A DNA stretch of 64,000 bases from Yersinia enterocolitica (GTDB lineage: Bacteria > Pseudomonadota > Gammaproteobacteria > Enterobacterales > Enterobacteriaceae). Numbering within the stretch: position 1 is the stretch's first letter; the number at the start of each line of letters is the position of its first letter. Location: positions 1,488,001-1,552,000 of the forward strand of contig NBTC02000002.1 in assembly GCA_002082245.2 (NCBI GenBank), read 5' to 3'. Below, one piece after another: positions 42,747-52,729 of the stretch. Below the pieces are notes generated by a model. That model was not told the DNA's origin and made no database searches. It saw only the letters and a list, made by a program, of their open reading frames with translations. The position numbers and the translations under genes were made by a program.

Positions 42747-43375
42747 AGCGCCCCCCGCAACTGATAGAGGATGGCATTGATGATGGCTGCTGCCACATTG
42801 CTGCCCCCTTTGCGCCCAAGTGCTGCAATGCATGGCAGGTCACTGGCAACCAAGGCATCTTTGGATTCAGCCGCCCCGACAAACCCCACCGGTACACCAA
42901 TGACCGCGATCGGTGTGGCGTGGCGTTCCAACAAGCGGAATAACGCAGTCGGGGCATTACCAAAGACAAACAGCTTTTCTCCTGACTCTGCCAGAGCAAC
43001 ATCCACTGCGGCCATCGAGCGAGTAATACCCTGTAGCGGCGCACTCTCCACCACCCGTGGGTCACTGATGTAGCAACGGCATTCGCATCCCATCTGCTTT
43101 AACAGCACTTTGTTGATACCGGACATCGCCATCGTAGTATCGGTATAAAGGGTGCAACCCCGGCGGATACCCTCGGCAATATGGGTTAGTACCTGCGGTG
43201 AGAAATGCAGAATATCCAGCCAATCAAAATCCGCCGTGGTATGGATAACCCGCTTGATCACCGCTTCTTGCATCTCACTGACAAAGCGAAAGTCCGGGTG
43301 CTCATCGGCAATAATGTCACCGATGATGGCAAAACTGTTTTGCTCTATTTCCTGCGGGTTCTTTATATAGTTCAT
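42743..43375 (-). CDS. cbiC: Cobalt-precorrin-8 methylmutase
   Basis: A 210-residue mutase that moves the methyl group from C11 to C12 to give cobyrinate. The catalytic His is visible in [11 protein letters not shown], and [13 protein letters not shown] is the conserved substrate loop. It follows cbiB after 13 bases. Confidence 0.95.
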   Translation of the reverse strand: MNYIKNPQEIEQNSFAIIGDIIADEHPDFRFVSEMQEAVIKRVIHTTADFDWLDILHFSPQVLTHIAEGIRRGCTLYTDTTMAMSGINKVLLKQMGCECRCYISDPRVVESAPLQGITRSMAAVDVALAESGEKLFVFGNAPTALFRLLERHATPIAVIGVPVGFVGAAESKDALVASDLPCIAALGRKGGSNVAAAIINAILYQLRGAL

Positions 43376-43388
43376 CAGGTTATCCTTG

Positions 43389-44345
43389 TTAAATGCCGAC
43401 CAGCAGCAGACGAATCAGGGCAAACAGTAATAGTGCTAATAACGACGCCATCAGCATCAAATGGATAGTGCGCGGGATATCATCCAGCGCCACCTCGCGC
43501 CGTTCATCACCGATCCAGGGTTTTTCAACCCGCACGCCAAAGTAATCATTCGGCCCCCCCAGCCGCACGCCCAGCGCACCGGCAACCGTGGCTTCAGACC
43601 AGGCACAGTTAGGACTGGCGTGCTGATAACGATCACGCCAGCCGATGTGCAATGCCTGACGGTAATCGGCTCGTAGTAACCACGCGGCTACGCTGAGTAA
43701 TAACCAGCTCAGACGGGCTGGGATCCAGTTCGCCACATCATCCATCCGTGCCGACACATAACCAATCGCGCGGTATTTTGGCGTTTTGTAACCCACCATC
43801 GAATCAAGGGTATTGACTGCTTTGTAAGCCATTGCCAGCGGGGCGCCGCCTAACATCAAAAAGAACAGCGGTGCAATCACGCCATCAACGCTGTTTTCGG
43901 CCACTGTCTCTACCACCGCACGGGTGATTTGTGGCTTCTCTAGTTGTGAGGTGTCACGCCCGACAATCCATGACAGCTTCTCGCGGCTTTGTGCCAGCGA
44001 ACCGTGCTTCAGGGCATCAAATACCAGTAGCGCCGCATCACTCAGGCAACGTCCGGCTAAGAGGGTGTAAATCATCCACACTTGCGCCAACCAGCCGAGC
44101 CACGGATTGATGTGTGTCATCAGTGATAAGAACCCCCAACTCAGCAGCCATGTCACGCCGACCACCACCAACCACAGCGCTGCTCCCCCCCACTTCAGTG
44201 CCCGTTCGCTATGGCAAACCGCACGGATAGCACGTTGCATTACAGAGATCAGGTTACCCATCCAGCGCACCGGGTGCGGCCAGTGCGGCGGGTCGCCGAG
44301 CCAGCTATCAAGCAAGAAAGCGACAAACCATGCGCTCAGGGTCAT
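43389..44345 (-). CDS. cbiB: Adenosylcobinamide-phosphate synthase
   Basis: A 318-residue membrane protein that attaches aminopropanol phosphate to adenosylcobyric acid. The N-terminal LLDSWLGDPPHWPHPVRWMG and the central AENSVDGVIAPLFF segments are highly conserved in CbiB/CobD. It overlaps cbiA by 4 bases. Confidence 0.95.
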   Translation of the reverse strand: MTLSAWFVAFLLDSWLGDPPHWPHPVRWMGNLISVMQRAIRAVCHSERALKWGGAALWLVVVGVTWLLSWGFLSLMTHINPWLGWLAQVWMIYTLLAGRCLSDAALLVFDALKHGSLAQSREKLSWIVGRDTSQLEKPQITRAVVETVAENSVDGVIAPLFFLMLGGAPLAMAYKAVNTLDSMVGYKTPKYRAIGYVSARMDDVANWIPARLSWLLLSVAAWLLRADYRQALHIGWRDRYQHASPNCAWSEATVAGALGVRLGGPNDYFGVRVEKPWIGDERREVALDDIPRTIHLMLMASLLALLLFALIRLLLVGI

Positions 44346-45754
44346 AGCACGCTCCGGGCAGCGGTCAGCCAGCCATTCAGTAAACCGGGGCGCTGGGCAA
44401 AATGGATATGCAGATAGCTGGCCTGAGTGCGCTGAAGTTGATAGCCACTGTGCCAGCGCTGAATAGCGACACCATCACGCCATTTGCTGCTATCAAATAC
44501 CGGCGTCAATGGGCTAGTAAAATCGGAATAATGGAATTCATGACCACGCAGAATTTCACCTTGTGCAGCCAATAAGGTGTCACTGCGGGCCTGTGCCTGA
44601 CAGTAACCAAAGCGAGTCAGCCGTTTCCCCATCCGGCTCTCACCGGCCAAAATGCCAACCATCGGGTGGCGCTGACCACTCTCATCCGTTAAGCCATCAC
44701 CGAGATACATCAGGCCACCGCATTCGGCATACAGCGGGATCTGTTGGCGATGCGCTTGCTGTAACGCTGCATGCATCGCTGTATTCGCCGCTAAGCGGCT
44801 CGCGTGAATTTCGGGATAACCTCCCCCGAGATAAATCATCTGGCAATCGGGTAACCGGCGGTCATGAAGTGGGCTGAAACGTTGGATGCGCACGCCTGCC
44901 TGCTCTAGCAGGTCAAGGTTATCGGGGTAATAGAAATTGAATGCTTCATCTTCGGCCAAGGCCAGTGTCAGGCCGTTAGCCAGTGTAGACAGAGGTAAGG
45001 AAGGCGGGGTGCCGGCAGGCTGTGCCGCACAATGCGTCAGTGCCAGTAATCGGTCGAGATCGATAAAGGCTTCAACCTGCTGTGCCAGCCGTTGCCAGCG
45101 GGGCGAGCTGTCGGGCTGATGGGTTCTACCCGCCACGCCCTCACGCTGCTCTTGCACCGGTATCAACCCTAAATGGCGTGATGGCAGCGCGATATCATCC
45201 ATCACCGGCAAGCGCCCCAGCACGGGAATACCGCAGTAATGCTCGATGGCGTGGCGGATTAGCTGATAATGGTTTTCTGAATTAACACGGTTAACAATCA
45301 CGCCTGCGATGGTGAGATTTGGGTCAAACTGGCAGAACCCCAGCACGGTAGCCGCAACCGAGGTGGATACCGCCTTGCCATCCACCAGTAAGATAACCGG
45401 GCAGCCCAGTTGTTTGGCCATCGCCGCACTACTGCAATAATCGGGATCAGTGCCGTAGCCGTCATACAAGCCCATCACACCTTCGATCACCGCCACATCA
45501 GCATGGCGCATGTGCTGGTTATATAACCCATTCAAGGTCGCAGCCGGTAGCATAAAAGCATCGAGGTTACGCGAGGTAACACCACTGACGGCGCTATGCC
45601 AGCCGGTATCCAGGTAATCTGGCCCGACCTTAAACGGCTGCACAGATAATCCGCGTGCCATCAGCGCCCGCAGAATACCCAACGTCACGGTTGTTTTACC
45701 GCATCCACTGCCGGTACCTGCGATAATAAATGCTTGTTTGCCAGACCGTTGCAT
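44342..45754 (-). CDS. cbiA: Cobyrinic acid a,c-diamide synthase
   Basis: The 470-residue glutamine amidotransferase amidates side chains a and c of cobyrinate with ATP. The P-loop is GTGSGCGKTTVT near residue 12, and the glutaminase nucleophile Cys lies in YAECGGLMYLG. The start at 45754 (MQRSGKQAF) fits the family. An open frame 25 codons further upstream would run through the leader hairpin and is rejected. This is the first gene of the cob operon, under a cobalamin riboswitch. Confidence 0.95.
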   Translation of the reverse strand: MQRSGKQAFIIAGTGSGCGKTTVTLGILRALMARGLSVQPFKVGPDYLDTGWHSAVSGVTSRNLDAFMLPAATLNGLYNQHMRHADVAVIEGVMGLYDGYGTDPDYCSSAAMAKQLGCPVILLVDGKAVSTSVAATVLGFCQFDPNLTIAGVIVNRVNSENHYQLIRHAIEHYCGIPVLGRLPVMDDIALPSRHLGLIPVQEQREGVAGRTHQPDSSPRWQRLAQQVEAFIDLDRLLALTHCAAQPAGTPPSLPLSTLANGLTLALAEDEAFNFYYPDNLDLLEQAGVRIQRFSPLHDRRLPDCQMIYLGGGYPEIHASRLAANTAMHAALQQAHRQQIPLYAECGGLMYLGDGLTDESGQRHPMVGILAGESRMGKRLTRFGYCQAQARSDTLLAAQGEILRGHEFHYSDFTSPLTPVFDSSKWRDGVAIQRWHSGYQLQRTQASYLHIHFAQRPGLLNGWLTAARSVL

Positions 45755-45760
45755 AAAAAA

Positions 45761-45780
45761 TCCCGCCATTTCTAGCGGGA
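45761..45780 (-). promoter_or_regulatory. Hairpin abutting the cbiA start codon
   Basis: On the minus strand a 6-bp stem (TCCCGC/GCGGGA, 8-base loop) is followed by T6 and then directly by the cbiA ATG. The 3' arm holds the only plausible ribosome site (GGCGGGA). It could act as a second terminator or mask the ribosome site. Confidence 0.75.
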
Positions 45781-45791
45781 TATGCAGTGTC

Positions 45792-45828
45792 AAAAAGGTG
45801 CGTCTGCGCAACGTCACCGCAGCGCGCA
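45792..45828 (-). terminator. Intrinsic terminator of the cobalamin riboswitch
   Basis: On the minus strand a ten-pair stem with one bulge (arms TGCGCGCTGCG and CGCAGACGCA) is followed by CCTTTTT. It lies between the aptamer and cbiA, as expected for the expression platform. Confidence 0.8.
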
Positions 45829-45879
45829 TCTAATGACAACCCACTTCCCACCGAAGGAGTTGAATATATTTTACCGATT

Positions 45880-46020
45880 TGGCTGGTCTTCTGGCTTAGC
45901 GTCATCCTCTCCCGCACCTTCCCAATCCGGTGGATCAGTGGTTTCAGCGGGTTCGTCGGCATCACAGCAGCGGGGGCTGCGGGGGATTGTCACCCCCTTC
46001 CCTGTCGTGTATTAAGTGCC
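45880..46020 (-). ncRNA. Cobalamin riboswitch aptamer
   Basis: Read on the minus strand, the leader shows the conserved blocks of the adenosylcobalamin riboswitch in the right order: AGGGAAGGGGGTGACAATCC, GCAGCCCCCGCTGCTGTGA, GACGAACCCGCTGAAACCAC, GGATTGGGAAGGTGCGGGAG, GACGCTAAGCCAGAAGACC. The set is diagnostic. It should reduce expression of the whole cob operon when the coenzyme is plentiful. Exact ends are approximate. Confidence 0.95.
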
Positions 46021-46535
46021 AATGCGTACACGACATAACCATTTCAGTAACTTCCCCCTCGTATTGATAGCTACAGTGTTGTTAGCAACTCTCACGCACC
46101 TGCATCACTGACCTTAGTCAGCTCCACGGGTTTGTTCGTTTGCTACCTTGCTGCAACGCCAACTACGTTGGGGTATGTATTTATCTAATACAGTAGATTA
46201 TTTTATTTCTATTTCGTTATAGAATTTATCTCTTTATTTACACAGTTGTAACGTCAACTGATTTATTAAATCCGGTTAACGTTAATATACTCTTTTCCAC
46301 AAATAAAAAATGGTTAATTTCATTTTTTGGGGATTATTTTTTGGTGTCAACACAGCAAATAATTGCCACTTCATTATTAAAAATAATTTAAAAACAATCA
46401 GTTAGAAAGATAACGGCATTTAAGAGCATAACAAAAAATTGTCATTATTTATTTAATATATTAATACCCATCACCGTTCTTAAATATATAAACGTGAGCA
46501 TAGAGCATGACTAATTGTTATTAGATCAATAACTG
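46021..46535. other. Promoter region of the cob operon
   Basis: This AT-rich stretch of about 515 bases lies between the riboswitch and the end of pocR and contains no gene. The cob promoter and PocR, CRP or ArcA sites known from Salmonella would lie here, but none is clear enough to place by eye. Confidence 0.5.
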
Positions 46536-47438
46536 TCATTCCATTTCACTGCGTTCAGAAGAAAGTGAACGAAATACCTGCGGTGTCACATTATAGGTCT
46601 GGCGGAACACCTTGCAAAAATAGCTGGTTTGGGAAAATCCAAGATTTTTGGCAATACTGGCAATGCTCCAATCACTGTGCTGCAACATCTCTCTGGCATT
46701 GGCCATGCGTTGTTGGTTGACCCAGGCATTGAAGCCGATCCCCTGATATTTTTTAAATAATTTACTGAAATAGTAAGGACTGAGATACACCTTGCCAGCC
46801 ACTTCTTCCAACCGGAGCTCTTCTGACAAATGCGTGTCTATATAGCGTAGTGCTTTCTTCATTTTGCTGTCATGCGGGTGGACCGGCCGTATTCTGCCCG
46901 GCTCTTTACTCCCCATATTGTCATTGATTACAACAAAATTGAGGTGTTTTTTCAGGCAGTTCTCAACAATCAGCTTCAGCAAATCAGCCGAGGCTATTAC
47001 TCGAGAAAAATCCATTATCGGTACATTATGGAACTCATCCATTAGCGCCGGATTCTGCTGCCAGTTATTATCGACATTCAGAATATCAATAAGGTAAACA
47101 TCTGCATGCAGCCGGACCTGACCACATAACACAAAGCCCACCAGATGGCCGGCAATCACCAAAGGAATAGAAAAATCAGTTAATCCGGCATGGCAGCGGT
47201 AGATGCAGGGCTCATTGGATTTGGACGCTTCAAGGCCACCACAACGATCACTCATCCGACAGCGCAGATGGTTAACCGGATCTTGACGCATTAATTGACA
47301 AAATGGGGTGAAATTAAACAGGTCAGAGATTTCCTCACCGTGAATATTCACCACCACCACCGCCAATCCGGTGGCTTGGGCAAAATCCTGGGCGATTTTA
47401 TTTATGAGCTCTGAGTTAAGAGAACTGGCAGAAATCAT
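46536..47438 (-). CDS. pocR: Regulator PocR of the cob and pdu operons
   Basis: The 300-residue activator has an N-terminal PocR sensor domain (about 5-165) with a Cys-rich stretch (CRMSDRCGG and CIYRCHAG) and a C-terminal AraC-type DNA-binding domain (about 195-295, ending in SQTSYFCKVFRQTYNVTPQ). In Salmonella PocR responds to 1,2-propanediol and activates pdu, pduF and cob. Position between cob and pdu supports the same role. Confidence 0.95.
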   Translation of the reverse strand: MISASSLNSELINKIAQDFAQATGLAVVVVNIHGEEISDLFNFTPFCQLMRQDPVNHLRCRMSDRCGGLEASKSNEPCIYRCHAGLTDFSIPLVIAGHLVGFVLCGQVRLHADVYLIDILNVDNNWQQNPALMDEFHNVPIMDFSRVIASADLLKLIVENCLKKHLNFVVINDNMGSKEPGRIRPVHPHDSKMKKALRYIDTHLSEELRLEEVAGKVYLSPYYFSKLFKKYQGIGFNAWVNQQRMANAREMLQHSDWSIASIAKNLGFSQTSYFCKVFRQTYNVTPQVFRSLSSERSEME

Positions 47439-47654
47439 GATAAAACCTCTCAGTTAATTTATTGTTATTAAATTTTATTTTATTGTTATAAAGCATCCCT
47501 GTAATAAGTAATATGTTAGAACATTGTTATTTAGTCATTCCTATTCACCAGGTTAAAATCTATTTCCCTGAAAAGGTAAAGTAACAATTTACTCTACCAG
47601 AGTCATAAACGTCAGGGGACCATTAATGAGCCATTAACCAGAATGGATCACGAA

Positions 47655-47684
47655 ATTTCCTCACCCAGTGTCAGATGAGGAAAT
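47655..47684 (-). terminator. Hairpin downstream of pduF
   Basis: A 9-bp inverted repeat (ATTTCCTCA/TGAGGAAAT) with a 12-base loop lies about 11 bases after the pduF stop. There is no clear T-tract, so its role as terminator is tentative. Confidence 0.5.
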
Positions 47685-47694
47685 CCACGTTGCT

Positions 47695-48510
47695 TTATAA
47701 ATTAACTTTCTCATCCTCTAACTTACAGGTATTACAAGGTAGATTTTTGCCAATGAGGAAGCGATAAACTGCGGCCCCGAGGCAAGCACCAATAATCGGC
47801 GCCACAATCGGAATAATGAAATAAGGGATATCACGGCCGCCGGTCATTGAAATTTTTCCCCAACCAGCAAAGAAGGTAAATAATTTAGGACCAAAATCAC
47901 GTGCTGGATTCATGGCAAAACCAGTTAATGGAGCGGTAGAAGCACCAATAACCGCCACCAGAATACCGATCAATAGTGGACCTAATGCACCACGTGGCAC
48001 ACCGTTACCATCATCAGTTAGTGCCATAATCAGCCCCATAAGAATCGAGGTGATAATAATTTCAACAAATGCAGCCTGCCATACGCTGATTGCCGGTGAT
48101 GGGAAGGTGCTGAAGATACTGGCTAATTGCAGACTTTCCATGCTGCCACGCACCATCTGGTGTGCGGCTTCAAAATCAGTAAATAAATTATGATAGAGCA
48201 TATAGGCCAGTGCCGCGCCACCAAAAGCACCGGCAACTTGAGCAATGCTGTACGGGATGACTTTCCGTGCGGGGAAACAGGCAAATAGCCATAACGCGAT
48301 AGTAATGGCCGGGTTGAGGTGAGCACCGGAAATTCCTGCCGTCAGGTAGACCGCCAGTGAAATACCCAGCCCCCACACGATACAGATTTCCCACAAACCA
48401 AAACTGGCACCTGCTACTTTCAATGCAGCTAAACAACTAATACCAAAAAACAAAAACAGCCCGGTACCGAGGAATTCCGCAATACACTGCGCTTTTAGTG
48501 AGTCGTTCAT
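47695..48510 (-). CDS. pduF: Propanediol diffusion facilitator
   Basis: The 271-residue membrane protein belongs to the aquaglyceroporin (MIP) family. Both channel motifs are intact: HLNPAITIA and MNPARDFGPK; the Asp after the second NPA is typical of glycerol/diol facilitators. It passes 1,2-propanediol across the inner membrane. It lies upstream of pocR on the same strand and may be co-transcribed with it, while divergent from the pdu operon. Confidence 0.94.
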   Translation of the reverse strand: MNDSLKAQCIAEFLGTGLFLFFGISCLAALKVAGASFGLWEICIVWGLGISLAVYLTAGISGAHLNPAITIALWLFACFPARKVIPYSIAQVAGAFGGAALAYMLYHNLFTDFEAAHQMVRGSMESLQLASIFSTFPSPAISVWQAAFVEIIITSILMGLIMALTDDGNGVPRGALGPLLIGILVAVIGASTAPLTGFAMNPARDFGPKLFTFFAGWGKISMTGGRDIPYFIIPIVAPIIGACLGAAVYRFLIGKNLPCNTCKLEDEKVNL

Positions 48511-49249
48511 AGATTTACCCTGCTTGTGATTATTATGATCAATCTATCCAAAATAGATGAAGTAATGCACGGCCCATGACCCAGCCACTATAAAGAGAGC
48601 AAAAATGAAAGTGTTGTCGTGATGTGCCATTAATTAAACAAAAAATAGACCTTCAATAACAAATTATTGTCATTTGCGCAGAAAAGTTAGCGCCAACACC
48701 GTGTTAACAGGCACTTTTATGCTTTATTCAGCTATATGACTTTCTTGCCATTTATTCTTTCCGTTATTGTTATCAAGCTCGCACTTTTGTGGCTACTCCC
48801 CCCTCAGGTGTATCATTATATTTATGCGCGCGATCACGCGAACTATTAATCGGGCGGGTGCGCAATTAGCAGATTTAATACCTACTGTCACCTAATAAAT
48901 TGTAATTCTGAATATGCAATAGCCAGTTATTACCACCCAATATCAACGAAATAACGTTTTAAAACATAATATTAAGTTATAGCCATGACAATAATTTGTT
49001 ATTTCCTCACTAACCATTCCCGTCAGTAAATTCAATACAGCCATTCTTTTTCATTGCTTGTTTGTATATTCGTTCTCAGCACGAACCTGACAACTTTATT
49101 TTTAAACTTACCGAATTTATTTTTTTAAATTTACTGAATGGCACCAACACGACAGTTTTTATTTTAGAACCTGAAGCGCGTTTGAAACCGTAATAGCTGC
49201 ATTTCCAACGCACAAACATCAGGTTCCTGACATCCCCGTCGAGGTATTT
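48511..49249. other. Divergent pduF-pduA control region
   Basis: This 739-base AT-rich region has no convincing gene. It must hold the divergent promoters of pduF and of the pdu operon. Three copies of AACCTGA occur near pduA: at 49084 and 49168 in direct orientation and at 49220 inverted. They are candidates for regulator sites only. A GAGG site at 49241 serves pduA. Confidence 0.5.
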
Positions 49250-49531
49250 ATGCAACAAGAAGCACTAGGAATGGTGGAAACCAAAGGGTTGACTGCAGCC
49301 ATTGAGGCTGCGGACACCATGGTGAAATCGGCCAATGTGACATTAGTCGGCTATGAAAAAATTGGCTCTGGTCTGGTCACCGTCATCGTACGTGGTGATG
49401 TGGGCGCAGTTAAAGCAGCCACTGATGCCGGTGCAAGTGCGGCTGCGAAAGTGGGTGAAGTGAAATCGACCCATGTCATCCCACGTCCACACACCGATGT
49501 CGAGAAGTTCTTGCCAAAGGGAAATAGCTAA
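49250..49531 (+). CDS. pduA: Propanediol microcompartment shell protein PduA
   Basis: A 93-residue single-BMC-domain hexameric shell protein. The start [18 protein letters not shown], the [20 protein letters not shown] segment and the C-terminal [11 protein letters not shown] are near-identical to Salmonella PduA. Its pore admits propanediol and holds back propionaldehyde. It is the first gene of the operon and overlaps pduB by one base. Confidence 0.97.
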   Translation: MQQEALGMVETKGLTAAIEAADTMVKSANVTLVGYEKIGSGLVTVIVRGDVGAVKAATDAGASAAAKVGEVKSTHVIPRPHTDVEKFLPKGNS

Positions 49532-50343
49532 TGAAAAGCAATGACCTGGTCGACCAAATCATGGCGCAGGTGATAGCAAAAGTCAGCGAACACGCTCCGG
49601 CGTCTTCTAAACAACCCTCCTATAAACAACGAGATACGGCTATGGCTGAGAAGACTTGCAGTTTAACGGAATTTGTTGGTACCGCGATCGGTGACACGGT
49701 CGGACTGGTGATCGCCAACGTCGACAGCGCCCTACTGGACGCAATGAAGCTGGAAAAACGCTATCGCTCCATCGGTATTTTGGGCGCACGTACCGGCGCT
49801 GGCCCGCACATCATGGCGGCCGATGAAGCTGTCAAAGCCACTAATACTGAAGTGGTCAGTATTGAGTTACCCCGCGATACCAAGGGCGGTGCCGGTCATG
49901 GCTCGCTGATCATCTTCGGTGGTGATGATGTTTCTGATGTGAAACGTGCCGTCGAAGTGGCGCTGAAAGAGCTGGATCGGACCTTCGGCGATGTTTACGC
50001 CAATGAAGCCGGTCACATTGAATTGCAGTACAGCGCACGTGCCAGCCACGCATTGGAAAAAGCATTTGGCGCGCCATTGGGCCGTTCTTGCGGAGTGATA
50101 GTCGGTGCACCGGCGTCGATTGGTGTTTTGATGGCGGATACCGCCGTGAAATCTGCCAACGTTGACGTGGTGGCTTACAGCTCCCCTGCACATGGCACCA
50201 GCTTCAGTAACGAAGTGATTCTGGTTATCTCCGGTGATTCTGGCGCAGTTCGTCAGGCAGTGATTTCTGCCCGTGAGATTGGCAAAACGGTATTAGCGAC
50301 CTTGGGTTCTGAACCGAAAAACGACCGCCCTTCTTATATCTGA
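49531..50343 (+). CDS. pduB: Microcompartment shell protein PduB (with PduB' start)
   Basis: The 270-residue protein has two BMC domains in tandem and forms trimers. As in Salmonella, an internal Met38 (ATG at 49642, MAEKTCSLTEF) could start the shorter PduB'. The first 37 residues (VDQIMAQVIAKV) form the short amphipathic helix that joins shell and enzyme core. It follows pduA by TAATG coupling. Confidence 0.96.
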   Translation: MKSNDLVDQIMAQVIAKVSEHAPASSKQPSYKQRDTAMAEKTCSLTEFVGTAIGDTVGLVIANVDSALLDAMKLEKRYRSIGILGARTGAGPHIMAADEAVKATNTEVVSIELPRDTKGGAGHGSLIIFGGDDVSDVKRAVEVALKELDRTFGDVYANEAGHIELQYSARASHALEKAFGAPLGRSCGVIVGAPASIGVLMADTAVKSANVDVVAYSSPAHGTSFSNEVILVISGDSGAVRQAVISAREIGKTVLATLGSEPKNDRPSYI

Positions 50344-50363
50344 CGCCACAGTGAGGCTGTTTC

Positions 50364-52028
50364 ATGAAATCGAAAAGATTTGAAGCATTGGCGAAACGCC
50401 CGGTTAATCAGGACGGCTTTGTCAAAGAGTGGATCGAGGAAGGCTTTATTGCCATGGAAAGCCCGAATGATCCAAAACCTTCCATCAAGATTGTTAACGG
50501 TGTGGTGACCGAATTAGACGGTAAGCCACAAAGCAGTTTCGACCTGATAGACCACTTTATCGCCCGCTACGGTATCAATCTGGCGCATGCGGAAGAAGTG
50601 ATGAAGATGGACTCCATCAAGTTGGCCAATATGCTGTGTGATCCTAACGTATCGCGCCGCACCATTGTGCCACTCACTACAGCGATGACCCCGGCCAAAA
50701 TTGTCGAGGTGGTTTCTCATATGAACGTGGTGGAAATGATGATGTCGATGCAGAAAATGCGCGCACGTCGTACCCCATCACAACAGGCTCACGTCACTAA
50801 CGTTAAAGATAACCCAGTGCAGATTGCCGCCGATGCCGCCGAAGGCGCATACCGTGGCTTCGATGAGCAGGAAACTACTGTGGCCGTGGCCCGTTATGCG
50901 CCATTCAATGCCATCGCGCTGTTAGTCGGTTCGCAAGTGGGTCGCCCTGGTGTGCTGACGCAATGTTCGCTGGAAGAAGCCACCGAGTTGAAGCTGGGGA
51001 TGCTGGGCCATACCTGTTATGCCGAAACCATTTCGGTTTACGGTACTGAGCCGGTATTTACCGACGGTGATGACACGCCGTGGTCCAAAGGCTTCCTCGC
51101 CTCGTCCTATGCATCACGCGGTTTGAAAATGCGTTTTACCTCTGGTTCAGGCTCCGAGGTGCAAATGGGTTATGCCGAAGGCAAATCCATGCTGTATCTG
51201 GAAGCTCGCTGTATCTATATCACCAAAGCTGCCGGGGTTCAGGGGCTGCAAAATGGTTCAGTCAGTTGTGTCGGTGTGCCATCCGCTGTGCCATCGGGCA
51301 TCCGGGCCATCCTGGCAGAAAACCTGATTTGCTCTGCACTGGATTTGGAATGCGCCTCCAGTAACGACCAGACCTTTACCCACTCCGATATGCGCCGTAC
51401 CGCCCGTCTGCTGATGCAGTTCCTGCCGGGTACTGACTTTATCTCCTCTGGTTTTTCTGCGGTACCTAACTACGACAACATGTTCGCCGGTTCCAACGAA
51501 GATGCCGAAGACTTTGACGATTACAACGTATTGCAGCGCGACTTGAAAGTTGATGGTGGCTTGCGTCCGGTGCTGGAAGCTGACGTGGTGGCGATTCGTA
51601 ATAAAGCTGCCCGTGCGCTGCAAGCAGTATTTGCCGGTATGGGCCTGCCACCCATTACTGACGAAGAAGTGATTGCGGCGACATATGCACACGGCTCGAA
51701 AGATATGCCGGAACGTAACATCGTTGAAGACATCAAGTTCGCTCAGGAAATCATCAGCAAAAACCGCACCGGTTTGGAAGTGGTAAAAGCATTGGCACAA
51801 GGTGGTTTCGAAGATGTAGCGCAAGACATGCTCAACATCCAGAAAGCCAAAATTGCCGGTGACTACCTGCATACCTCGGCGATCATTAAAGGTGACAACC
51901 AAGTGCTGTCAGCGGTGAATGACGTCAATGACTACGCGGGTCCAGCTACCGGTTACCGGCTGGAAGGTGCACGTTGGGAAGAGATCAAAAACATTCCAAA
52001 CGCGCTTGATCCGAATGAGCTTGGTTAA
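50364..52028 (+). CDS. pduC: Propanediol dehydratase large subunit
   Basis: The 554-residue alpha subunit of adenosylcobalamin-dependent diol dehydratase has the length and start (MKSKRFEALAKRPVNQDGFV) of the family. It holds the substrate-binding TIM barrel and converts 1,2-propanediol to propionaldehyde by a radical mechanism inside the compartment. A GAGG site precedes the ATG, and pduD and pduE follow. Confidence 0.98.
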   Translation: MKSKRFEALAKRPVNQDGFVKEWIEEGFIAMESPNDPKPSIKIVNGVVTELDGKPQSSFDLIDHFIARYGINLAHAEEVMKMDSIKLANMLCDPNVSRRTIVPLTTAMTPAKIVEVVSHMNVVEMMMSMQKMRARRTPSQQAHVTNVKDNPVQIAADAAEGAYRGFDEQETTVAVARYAPFNAIALLVGSQVGRPGVLTQCSLEEATELKLGMLGHTCYAETISVYGTEPVFTDGDDTPWSKGFLASSYASRGLKMRFTSGSGSEVQMGYAEGKSMLYLEARCIYITKAAGVQGLQNGSVSCVGVPSAVPSGIRAILAENLICSALDLECASSNDQTFTHSDMRRTARLLMQFLPGTDFISSGFSAVPNYDNMFAGSNEDAEDFDDYNVLQRDLKVDGGLRPVLEADVVAIRNKAARALQAVFAGMGLPPITDEEVIAATYAHGSKDMPERNIVEDIKFAQEIISKNRTGLEVVKALAQGGFEDVAQDMLNIQKAKIAGDYLHTSAIIKGDNQVLSAVNDVNDYAGPATGYRLEGARWEEIKNIPNALDPNELG

Positions 52029-52040
52029 GGGGTTCACGAG

Positions 52041-52715
52041 ATGGTGGATATTAACGAAAAACTGTTACGTCAAATTATCGAAGGCGTATTGCAGGAAATG
52101 CAGGGAGACAAAAATACCGTCTCCTTTAAGCAGGATTCCCAACCCGCAGCGGCTACGGCTACTGTTGCTGAAGGAAATTTCCTGACCGAAGTGGGTGAAG
52201 CCCGCCCTGGCAGCAATCAGGATGAAGTGATCATTGCCGTCGGCCCGGCATTTGGCCTATCGCAAACGGCTAACATCGTCGGTATCCCGCACAAAAATAT
52301 TCTGCGCGAACTGATCGCCGGTATTGAAGAAGAAGGCATTAAAGCACGGGTTATCCGCTGCTTTAAATCCTCCGACGTGGCGTTTGTTGCCGTCGAGGGT
52401 AACCGCCTGAGTGGTTCCGGTATCTCCATCGGTATTCAATCCAAAGGCACTACGGTGATTCATCAGCAAGGCTTACCGCCGCTCTCCAATCTGGAGTTGT
52501 TCCCGCAGGCCCCGCTGTTGACGCTGGAAACTTATCGCCAAATTGGTAAAAACGCCGCGCGTTATGCCAAACGGGAATCACCACAACCGGTTCCTACCCT
52601 GAACGACCAAATGGCACGGCCAAAATATCAGGCCAAATCAGCGATTCTGCATATTAAAGAAACCAAATATGTGGTGACCGGCAAGAATCCTCAGGAACTC
52701 CGGGTGGCGCTTTAA
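52041..52715 (+). CDS. pduD: Propanediol dehydratase medium subunit
   Basis: The 224-residue beta subunit of diol dehydratase begins with an amphipathic helix ([17 protein letters not shown]) that in Salmonella targets the enzyme to the compartment. The rest matches the cobalamin-binding subunit. Confidence 0.97.
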   Translation: MVDINEKLLRQIIEGVLQEMQGDKNTVSFKQDSQPAAATATVAEGNFLTEVGEARPGSNQDEVIIAVGPAFGLSQTANIVGIPHKNILRELIAGIEEEGIKARVIRCFKSSDVAFVAVEGNRLSGSGISIGIQSKGTTVIHQQGLPPLSNLELFPQAPLLTLETYRQIGKNAARYAKRESPQPVPTLNDQMARPKYQAKSAILHIKETKYVVTGKNPQELRVAL

Positions 52716-52729
52716 CAAAGGAAAACACA

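Noticed and set aside
44107..44466. 119-codon plus-strand frame over cbiB/cbiA
   Set aside because: Opposite two certain genes and without family resemblance.
45755..45829. Extended cbiA start at 45829
   Set aside because: It would place the terminator hairpin and T-run in coding sequence and add residues absent from the CbiA family.
48590..48650. CRP-like site upstream of pduF (GTGATGTGCC region)
   Set aside because: Only one half-site resembles the CRP consensus; too weak to report.
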